64,000 bases of DNA from Epiperipatus broadwayi (Eukaryota; Onychophora; Udeonychophora; Euonychophora; Peripatidae): positions 1 to 64,000 of the forward strand of contig JAQFVV010000547.1 in NCBI GenBank assembly GCA_028023455.1. The letters are read 5' to 3'. Shown here piece by piece: positions 50,143 through 60,063 of this stretch. Numbering within the stretch: the stretch's first letter is position 1; every line of letters begins with the position of its first letter. Under the pieces are notes generated by a model that saw only the letters and a program-made list of their open reading frames with translations, did not search any database and had not been told where the DNA came from. The position numbers and the translations under genes were made by a program.

Positions 50143-50146
50143 TTAA

Positions 50147-50321
50147 ACAAAAGTATTTTATTTTAACATTTAATAAATAAATGGTTAATTTATTTCAGAT
50201 TCATTCAAAACAATAAATATTTTTTTTATTGCCACATGTGTACATCACAATATATATTTATATCATTATATTTCTTAGTCATTTTTTAGAAAATTATATG
50301 ACCATAATGTTGACTTATAAA
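50147..50321. other. AT-rich gap between the MITE and the Penelope-like pair
   Basis: Nothing recognised. Confidence 0.5.
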
Positions 50322-51465
50322 CACTTAATCAATCGAATCATATATAATTCAAAATAATAGGCAACTGGTTTGTATATAATCTCATTTAATATCATCAAAT
50401 CGATATTCATTCATAAATTAACCTTTTCAAGATGCCATTTTTAAAATTAATCATGTGACAATAAAAGTTTCACATATTTATACACTTTCTAGTGGTCATA
50501 ACTACAAATAAACCCTTGAAAAAATAAAAAAAAAATTATCTTTATAAATTTACCTATATATACACATCCATTATACATTCTTTCTCTTTTTCTGTCTTAT
50601 AACTACTATCTATCATCAAACTAACAACTCTTTTTCTATCAATACATATACATTCAGATATAGTACAGCTTATTTTTTAACATTGACAATTTTCCTCCCA
50701 ATTTTATCAAACCATTGACCATATTAATATATATAAATTCATTATACATTCTCCTATTCATTTTTTTATATCTTATAACTAACTATCAACCAACAAACCA
50801 TTCCTGTCTTATGCTATCAGTACATACACATATATACATAACTATACATTCATATATATTACAACTTTTAATTTTCTATTAGTGACCATTTTCCTTCCAA
50901 TTTTATCAAACCATTCATCATATTAATGCATTTATTTATGTTTTCTTATATATGTAATATTTTCTTTTTTTTAAATTTTTTACTATACTTTATTATCTTT
51001 ATATTTTTCTCACAATGTATTATATGCCCTATTTCTCAATAATGAGTATATGATCCAGACATAGATTTTTTTATTGGTCTATTGTGCTCTTTAGTTCTTT
51101 CAGTGGCACTTTTTCCTGATTGTCCTATATATGTCTCATTGCATTTGTACTATTATTAATTTTTGCATTGCATATTTTTAAATCTTTACTGTTCTTCCAG
51201 TTTATATTTTCTTTATCATTTAAATTATATTTATTTAATATCATTTAAACTTCAGCTGAATATGGAATTGAAATCCATTTTCTTATTATTTTATTTTATA
51301 TAATTTTTATTTCTAGTATTTAAAATTTTCCTAATTACTTTTCCATTATAACCAATTTCATTATATTATTTATCAATTTTTATTTTCTGCTTATATGCCT
51401 CTTTTTTATTTAAACTGAGTATGTCATTTTTAATTTTAAAACCTTTCAAAGCTTTTATTTTTATA
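50322..51465 (-). mobile_element. Penelope-like element, 3' half, minus strand
   Basis: Read on the minus strand: remains of the RT-endonuclease connector (GYNGKVIRKILNTRNK near 51350), a GIY-YIG motif (51041-51147), then a 3' region of about 600 bp holding two related ~190-bp subrepeats ('ggtcaatggtttgataaaat', 'tgggaggaaaattgtca', 'ctgtactatat'), and an end near 'gaccactagaaagtgtat' then 'gattcgattgattaagtg'. The whole is mirrored by 51466-53350. The RT domain itself is missing. Confidence 0.7.
51041..51147 (-). pseudogene. GIY-YIG endonuclease fragment (Penelope-like), minus copy
   Basis: Minus-strand translation gives NETYIGQSGKSATERTKEHN, then RPIKKSMSGSYTH. The YIGQSG core, Arg in the following helix and EH are typical of the GIY-YIG domain at the C terminus of Penelope-like proteins, where it nicks target DNA. 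Sequence upstream has stops, so it is dead. Confidence 0.75.
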
Positions 51466-51690
51466 TAAAAGGGAAGAAAAAGAGAATAGATGTTAAAATG
51501 TAGATTTCATTTCCATATTCAGCTGAAGTAAATGTGATATTGAATAAATATAAATTAAATGATGAAGTAAATATAGGACAGAAGAATAGTAAAGAATTTA
51601 AGAAAATGAGTATGCAATGCAAAAATGAATGATAGTATTGATAATGTAATAAGAATTGTTTATATAATTATATGTGACAAGTGAAATGAG

Positions 51691-51830
51691 ATGTATATAG
51701 GGCAATCAGGAAAAAGTGCAACTGAAACAGCTAAAGAACATAATAGAGCAATAAAAAAAAGATACTAAGTCTTGACCATATAATCATTATTTAGAAACAG
51801 GTCATATAATAAATTGTTAGCAAAATATTA
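51691..51830 (+). pseudogene. GIY-YIG endonuclease fragment (Penelope-like), plus copy
   Basis: Reads MYIGQSGKSATETAKEHNRA then IKKRY and a stop; LETGHIIN follows in the same strand, with a stop and a shift between. The conserved Arg seen in the minus copy (ATERTKEH) is Thr here. Non-functional. Confidence 0.75.
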
Positions 51831-51905
51831 AAGGCAATCAAGTATAGTAAAAAAATTAAGACAGAAAATATAAAATGTTATATATACAAGAAAACATAAG
51901 CAAAT

Positions 51906-52730
51906 CCTTTAACCCCTGTCACTTCTTCAACATTTCCTCATTTTTTTGTTCTCATGTTCAACATAGAATTTAAGATTAAACCATTATTACTCATCAGAAA
52001 ATAATAAATGTGACTTCATTTGATGAATATTTTTGTTTATACTGAAATAAAATTTAAATATTCACATTTTCTTTTTATCATATATAATAACACAGCAAAT
52101 GTACATCCACTTTTTTTGTTATAAATATTAAAAAAAGAGATTGTAATCAAAATAAAAACTTATATGTCATCATTTCTAGAAAGATTATTTTTATTTTAAA
52201 TGATCATTATTGTAATTTTAAAAAAAAATCTGAATGAATGTTTATTTATTTTTCTTATATCTAACAAAATATGCTTTAAAAGTTTAATTTTTTTCAATAT
52301 TTATTGTGAAATTATATTTTGATACTCGTTATATAAAACTAAACTTCTAAATAGCTTTAGGGCATATTTGCGTTGTCTGCTAATATAACGTTTTATTTTT
52401 AAAAATAATGTATTTTCATTCAAAATAAATTATTGTAAAAAGTATTTAGAATTGTAATAAATATGCAAATAAACACATTTTTGGTTATTTGAACTATTTC
52501 CTTTACACAGTGTTGTAAAAATGAGTGATGTCAAAAAAACTGTCAGAATAAAGAAGCACTTGTCAGAGGAACTAAATTCTATTATTTTGGAGAAATTTGT
52601 TTTTTTTTGCCATCTATGGAATTTTTTCAAACTAAAATTTTATATTATAATATATATAGAAAAATATATGTATTACAGTATAAAGCTTATGGAATTTCTC
52701 ACTAGGAGGTGAATTAATGAAAAATGAGGC
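51906..52730. other. Inserted segment inside the plus Penelope-like copy, unknown
   Basis: Defined by comparison: the minus copy reads 'aagaaaacataaataaatgc' across the site, while the plus copy is split there by about 825 bp. No clear inverted ends or target duplication. It holds a small frame (52521-52712) starting MSDVKKTVRIKKHLSEELNS with no recognised domain. It may be an unknown element, or the minus copy may have lost it. Confidence 0.5.
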
Positions 52731-53350
52731 AATGCATTCATAAATGAAGAATGGTTAATATGATCAATAGTTTGATAAAATTGGTAGGGAAGTGGTCATT
52801 GCTAGATAATTGAAAGCTGTAATATATATGAAGATATAGGTATGTATATATATATATTGATAGTATAAGACAGGAATTAATTGTTTATTGGTTGATAGAT
52901 AATAGTTATAAAGTAGAAAAAAGACGAATAAGGGAATGTATAATATAAATATATATATATGGTCAATGGTTCAATGAAATTGGGAGGAAAATTGTCAGTT
53001 AGAAAATAAGCTGTAATATATATGAATGTATATGTATTGATAGGATAAGAGGGGATTGTTTGTTTGATGATAGATAGTTGTTATAAAATAAAAAAAGATG
53101 AATAAGAGAATTGGATGAATAATTGTAAATTTTTAAGGATAATCATATTTTTTATTTTTTCATGGATTTGTTTCTAGCTATGACCACTAGAGAGTGTATA
53201 GAACTGTAAATATTTAATGTCTCATGATAAATTTTTAAAGTGGCATCTTGAGAAGATTGAATGAAAATTGATTTGATGATATGAAATTAATTGTATACAA
53301 ACCAGTTGTCTATTATTTCAAGTTATGTATGATTCAATTGGTTAAGAGAG

Positions 53351-56300
53351 TGTATATATATATATTGAACCGAGTTCGAATATGTGCATTCGAAACACCG
53401 GTCTCTTAGGCAGAGAATATACTCGGAGAGTATGTATGCCCAAACGATAGCTATAAAGTATATAACTAACGTTACATTTCCAGGACATAGCTTCTTCTCG
53501 GCTGTTGAGTTGAACACCACATCCAAAGTACTTTTTTGTTTGTGTATAACCACGGGCGCCAGCTGCTTATTCTAAAATAATACTAAAAGAATAGACAACG
53601 CACTTTGAACAGTGGCCACTAACTCAATGCGTAAATCCACAACTAGCTCAGTTGTTTGTAATCACTAATAGATTATACTTAATTAATAGTTAAAAGACTT
53701 GATAAAAGAATTGTAAAAGGAGTTGATAAAAGAATTTGATAAAAAGAATTGACCGACAAATAAAGTTTAATTTTAAAGATAATTTATTAACTAACATTTA
53801 TTTACTAAATTTAAACATTTTATACTTCTAATAAAACACATGCATATTTTAAATTAACATTCTAAATAGTTTAAATATTCTTGAATATTTTCATAACAGA
53901 ACACTGGGAATTTATCTACTTTGACTAATAATATTGATATAAGGATCACGCACATATTAACTCATGCACACACATAATAATGATAATAAAGGACTACATA
54001 GCATTTGAAATTTAATCACACCCATCAATAGTTCATTTATGTATGATATAGAGTTTATATACTTAGACTCTTGAAAGATTCGTACGAATTAATGCAATGC
54101 AATGGCTATTACAGTATAAACGAAATAAGCAAATGTTTTTACCTAGGCTTTTGAATGTTGACGTAGAATTTTGTTCTTTGGAGGCTGCTTTCGGTGAAAA
54201 TGTTTTCATTATGAATGCTTACCAGATGGCTGGGACATTTCCTTGCTGAGTTTCCTGATTTTCACGATTATTACTATCGGAGACAATTAGATACTGACGG
54301 AGATTTTCTAAGATGTTAAGCTGACATTATTTCATGGGCAGATCTGCTGTTTTCTAGGACATCTGGGCTGGAGATAAACGTGCGTTCCTAAGATCTTCTC
54401 AACACTGCATTTTGTTTGTTAACTGCTCAATTAATTTCTGAACTGCACTCACTCAATAAATTTGTGAACTGATTACTGTCCGATAAAAAAAAGTCTATTT
54501 ATATCTGCAACGTGTTGTCGAAATATTCCCGGCAAAGATCTGTTGTCGAATTCCAGTGATAATCATTTGATAAACGTGTTTTGAAAGATTGCTTAATTAG
54601 TAATAGCCATGCAAAAAGTATTGTTTTATATTAATTAATATCTAATAGTCATTGCCGTGTTTTTTAATGATAATCTTCTTTAACTTTCATTTATTTATAA
54701 TAACATTTATTCTATTGTTAACAATCGCACATATATACGCACATATATTAGTTTTAACATTATTTTTTCTTGAATGAAAAGAGATTGGTATGTTTTTCTT
54801 TAACGAAAGATTATTTTAATAATATAATTTTAGATAAAATTATATGTGCCTATATCAATATATATATATATAATGATATTCTTATTCGATGTTTGTATTT
54901 CTTCAAAGTTATATACATAATCTAGTAATTGAATATTAATAAATATATTAACCAAATATATGTGAAATACAACTTTAAAAAACTTTTATCCACTTAGGAA
55001 TGCTTCAACTATCTTCATAGTTTTTGTCAACTAACACTTTCACAGGTAAACCTTTCCATAATTTTGTGATTTTTACATTTAAGTCTTGCTTACAAATTGC
55101 ATCATTTTTCAATGGAGATGTAAGTGTGGCAGTGTATATATATATATATATATATAGGGGAATCAAGATGTACCTTGGAGAAAAGAACTAAAGAGCTTTG
55201 CTGTTATTAAGAAGGTTTCAAAAAAATGAAACAAAATTGTAATGGAAATGATAAGGTTTCAGCATCATTTTTTTAATGACCATAATAGACTGTGTATATA
55301 TGGTTTTAATTTGAACTATACTAATAAGCAATAATAATAATAGAAAAATAAAGGAAGCAATGTTAATATATAAATATAAGCAAGACTTAATAAACAGATA
55401 GACAGCAAATGTAAAAATTACAGAATTTTGGGAATTGTTAGCCTTTGAAAGTGTTAGTAGACTAAGACTATGAAGAAAGTCGAAAGTGCTGCTAAGTGAA
55501 TAAAAGTTTCTTAAATTTGTACTTTGCATATATTTGGTTACTGTATTTATTAATATTCAATTACAAGATTATATATATATGTTTCAACAACATATATGGA
55601 AATAACTTGGGAGTAATTGAAATATCTAGAGGAATTATATATATATGTACATGGAAATTCATGTGTAGATGTATATTTAAAAGCTTTTATTTGTAGATCT
55701 TTTTTTCTGTAGGAAAATTGACTTAATTCCTGATTGATTGTGAACCTGTAACAATCTATTTTTAAGTATTCTGGAGGATATGAGAAGTCTGTAAGCTTTA
55801 TTTATATATTTTACTTATGTCCATAATTATTTTTAATATCCATTTTAGGGTGTACAATATGTGGATTCTGTTTTGTAAAAAAAAAAATTAAGTTAGCTAA
55901 CACAACTGCATTATTGATATTGATCTTGTTAAATTTTACGATATTTTTTGTTTCATTCCAACTTGCTATGTAAAGAATTATATAAATTTGTTTTGAAAGT
56001 ATATATCATGGTTTGTAAAATATATATTACAATATGAATATTGATTTGTGAAACTCTGCACAATAGTAATGAAACTTAAGCAGAGTAATGCAGTGCTTGT
56101 GTTTACATTTTGACACAAAGTATTTTCAATGATAGATACAGAAATATACATTTGGTTCTCATACTTATATGATTAAGTCAGCCTCTTATTAATATTTTAA
56201 CATTAAATGCTACTAATCACTGCTGAAATGAAATTCAAATGCTATTAATTATATGAATCTCATAAATCAACTTTATATTAAAAATTGGTTTCAGAATAAG

Positions 56301-58067
56301 TTACAAACGCCCAATCTTTAGTATAAACAAATAAACTAGCATGAAATGTAATTGGGTTGTCAAATTTTATTAAATTTAATATTACTCAGTTCTGAAAAGT
56401 ATATGACATGATTTCTAACAATTGGTCAAAGCTACTTAGACATTGTGTAGATATTTATTTCGATCTCAAAATTATTTAAGGACAATTAGAGAGTAAAACA
56501 TGGATGAAAATTATTAATATTCGCATCATCTGTCATTTATTTGTTAAGCCTTTTACTTCATGGTTCTACTTTAGAAATTGTTGGAAAGGACTTGTGGGAA
56601 AGTGTAACATATCTAGAATATTAGTAATTTCTCCCAGATGTGAATTCATTTTATGGACCTAGCAAGTGAATGCACTTATTACAGTATCACCACCTTCCGT
56701 TTTTTTTTAAATTAATAGAATATGAAATCCCATGTTTGCGTCTTTAAAAATTTTCGGGGGATTTGATTTTTCTGTAATAACTCATGATTTTTTGACCGTC
56801 TTTTACATTAGTATTGGTAAAAACAAATTGACAATTGTAAATGATGTATTAGTGTTTCACTGACGTAGAAGTTGCAAGTTTCATTTTAGTAAATTTTGTA
56901 ATTAGTTTCTGTAGAAATTCATTATTTATCACTTTTACAAATGTCATGTACTTATGGAAAAAGTAAATAAAATTTTCTATTATTTATCTAAGATCTTCTT
57001 AAGACTTGACAATAGCCTTTTCATTTAATTAACTCTCCCAATTTTTGTTAAATAGAATATTTCTTCAGAATATTTACTTTTTTAAAACAAAATGAAAATT
57101 TTATAATAGTAAGTTTAAATGTTGCGTGTATGGAATTATATATAGTGAAATTTGAAATTATATATAGTTATATACAATTTACGTAATTCATTTTTCAGTT
57201 ACACATTTATAGATAAAGAGTATTTATATATAGTTAATTACTATTAAAATATTTTTCACTTGGTAACAATAAAAAATGAATTATAATTAGAAGATTTTTT
57301 GACTTTTAGCATATTCTGGGGATCAGAAATGTGCAGTTTAATGTGACACATTGATTGAAGAATAAAGTTGGAACAATAATTTTTTTATTCTTAATTCCAT
57401 TTTATTCAAAATGAATTATTACTGACACTATCAGGATAAATATCTTATAATACGTTACGTTACGTAGTCTAAAGAGACCTTGAGGACAATCACATTGTTG
57501 GGAAAAAATTTTGGAATGGAGAGCAGGATACACTTGAAGCAGAAATTGCTTTCTTTTTAACTATTAGAAAATCTAGGTGATACAGCCCTGCAATTCTGTT
57601 TTTTTTTTTTTGTTTAATCTGTTAAATTGAAAAATTTGGTGATGAGATGCTGAATAATTTTTTTTTTGTTTGTTTAGAATTAGTGTTCTATAAAAACAGC
57701 AGTCTTAAATCAACTTGATGGTGGATTTTGTAAATTCTCTCACTAAACTCAACATTATTTTAATAGCTAATTTATAAAAAAAATTAACAAACTGTCTATA
57801 ATTTTTTTAAAAGAGGCGTTTCAAGGTTTTTTTATTTTTTATTACTATTTATTGAATTTATTGGCGAAGCCAAGTTTCATATAATTAGATAAAAAGAATT
57901 GATTTGTTTGACTAACACAAATAATGATATGTTGTGGAGCATTACCAACTTATTTAAAAGACTTGACATTGTTATTCTTGGTATAAGACTCAGGATCTGC
58001 TTTCATTAATCTCCGATCTTATGCTCAGTAAGTACATCAGTACCAAATCACACAGATTCTTAGCACT
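53351..58067. other. AT-rich DNA; less AT-rich patches at 53.37-53.6 and 54.1-54.6 kb
   Basis: No gene supported. The two patches carry more CpG and no conserved frame; 54400-54480 has a loose internal repetition ('ctgctcaattaatttctgaa', 'ctgcactcactcaataaatt'). They could be LTR or DNA-transposon remains. Frames at 53323, 53384, 55218 and 55496 have no motif. 'acgttacgttacgt' at about 57454 is a tiny tandem repeat. Confidence 0.45.
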
Positions 58068-58080
58068 TTATAATTGATAT
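58068..58080 (+). repeat. Target-site duplication of F2, left
   Basis: ttataattgatat, identical to 58860-58872. Confidence 0.75.
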
Positions 58081-58859
58081 TAAAGCAGGCAAAACTCTCT
58101 ATATGTATTGCCACTCAGTGCAAACCAGAGTAATCAATGGATGACAGAAGACGTATGTATAAAATCCCCATCTAGTGCCTACTCATTCAATATCCCCAGA
58201 CTAGTTCCTGGCTTGTGGCCTTCGTCAGTGAGGAGCATTGGGTCTGAGAGCACTACACCTGGATCTTAGGATCTAGTGGCCTGACATCCATTGATTACTC
58301 TGGCTTGGACTGAGTGGCAATACATATAGAGAGATTTGCCTGTTTTAGTTTTGCCTGTTTTAATAACAATTAAGTGCAAGCATAAGAAATGATCATATGA
58401 TGTTTATTGATTTAAAACTAATCCTGCCTAATGGGATAGTGGTGGCTGTGGTTATTAAAGAACTAAAGTCACCAAAATGTATAGGTACCGAACTGAGTTC
58501 AGACCTATATGACTATATAAGCTGATAATTCTTGGATTATAAATATTATAGTGTTTTCAATTTTAAGTCTCATAGTTTTGTAGTTAAGTAGAGATAAAAG
58601 GTGGCTGCTGGAGGGTTGCATTAGATCCTAAGATTTAAGTGCAATGCTCTCAGATCCAAGACTCCTCACTGACGAAGGCCACATGTCAGAAACTAGTTTG
58701 GGGATATTGGATGAGTAGGCACTAGATGGGCGTTTTATGCACAAGCCTTCTGGCATCCATTGATTACTCTGGCTTGCACTGAGTGGCAATACATATAGAG
58801 AGTTTTACCTGTTTTAATAACAGTTAAGAGCAAGCATAAGAAATGGTGATCATGTGATG
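58081..58859 (+). mobile_element. Family F copy 2, rearranged
   Basis: A 779-bp unit between perfect 13-bp direct repeats. In order: start 'taaagcaggcaaaactctct', first arm to about 58280, directly a piece of the opposite arm end (58281-58345, 'catccattgattactctggc' to 'gcctgttttaataac'), a first tail-like stretch to about 58400 ('caagcataagaaatgatcat'), about 80 bp not found in F1, the spacer from about 58495 ('atatgactatataagct', 'agtagagataaaaggtgg'), a full second arm (58610-58815) and the tail ending 'gtgatcatgtgatg'. The duplicated tail shows an internal rearrangement before or during insertion, because the flanking duplication embraces all of it. No ORF. Confidence 0.7.
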
Positions 58860-58872
58860 TTATAATTGATAT
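58860..58872 (+). repeat. Target-site duplication of F2, right
   Basis: Identical to 58068-58080. Confidence 0.75.
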
Positions 58873-59635
58873 GATGGTGGCTCATTTACGTAAGTTTTCT
58901 ATGAAAATAATCGAGAATTGTAGTTTCACTATGAAAAATATAAATGTTTTATGTAAGTTCTTTACAAATGGCACATTGATGACAATAATATTCAAGATTA
59001 TTCTAACAAAACTTTTAGCATTAAAATTAACTTAGCATAAGTGGACATAATTAAATAAGACTTTGTCAAGATCATTTTCTGTTTGATGGTAAATTTATTT
59101 AATGGCTTTAAGATCATTTGAAACAAACTATGTTTTTGTGTCATTTATTTTGCTTAGAATATTAATTATCATTTTTGAAACAGAGACTTTTCTACTTTTC
59201 TTGAAGAAAACTTTTATTACAGCCCTTTTATAAAAATAATATTTTAAATAATACATTTCCAAGTTTCATGTATTCTAACTTTCTATTTAACTAGTGTTCT
59301 ATTTTTCCTAAACATATAAAACCCAATGGATATCATAATCAGTCTGTATTGGTTTTAAAAAATCCTGGGAACTAATATTAGTTTTGCTTTATCTTCTATT
59401 ACTGAAAATTAAGTTTTATAATTGTGAATGATTTTTGTAATTATATATATTAAAATTAATAGCTGATTAAAAGAAAAATCTATATTAGAGCAAATGTGCG
59501 TTGAAATTGCAATAAATTAAGAACTAAATTGATAAATAGATATCTGACCTTTGAATACAACATGCTAAAGAAGCATATTGCTTAATATATTATATCAAGA
59601 ATTTAAGAAATTTGAGTTGATAAAAAGCACTGCCA
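58873..59635. other. AT-rich DNA, nothing recognised
   Basis: No frame or repeat is supported. Confidence 0.5.
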
Positions 59636-59740
59636 TGTGCAGTTTAGCCTAGTAATAGAGTTATTGACTATGGATATAGAAGTAACGGTTTTTAAATCTC
59701 CTGCTATCTGATTGAAGTAAAAAAAAATTGTTTAATTAGT
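59636..59740 (+). repeat. tRNA-like SINE fragment
   Basis: 'gtttagcctagtaatagagt' then 'tattgactatggatatagaa' then 'ggtttttaaatctcc' follows the order A box, anticodon-arm region and B box of a tRNA, all degenerate. It lies just upstream of el4. Confidence 0.45.
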
Positions 59741-60063
59741 TGGTTAAAACTTTGGTGTTCAGTCTGTCACATATATATTTGGCTACAGAAAAAAAGAGCC
59801 TTAAAGAAATCAAGCAGGTCACACTCCCTTATCATTGCAGCTGATATTACTAGATATGATTATTTAATAATAATTGGACATAGAAGAGCTGCTCCCCAAC
59901 ATACATTAGCCACCATGGTAGTTTATTGGCTTATTACCTTTGAGTTTAATACATAATGGTCTTACTTTGTAATTGTCTGATAGTTCTTAACAGAAATTTC
60001 AGATAGGTTTCTTTGAAGGTGGTTGAATGTGTATATGAATGAACTTTTTTGAAACATACACTT

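Larger units (their letters stand above)
51466..53350 (+). mobile_element. Penelope-like element, 3' half, plus strand, interrupted
   Basis: Starts head to head with the minus copy. The connector reads IPYSAEVNVILNKYKLNDEV (51510 onward), then GIY-YIG (51691-51766) with a diverged LETGHIIN (about 51785-51830). The matching 3' region resumes at about 52731 and ends near 53350 with 'gaccactagagagtgtatag' and 'gattcaattggttaagag'. Compared with the minus copy, about 825 bp are inserted at 51906-52730. The two ~190-bp subrepeats are at about 52750-52935 and 52936-53110. Confidence 0.7.
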
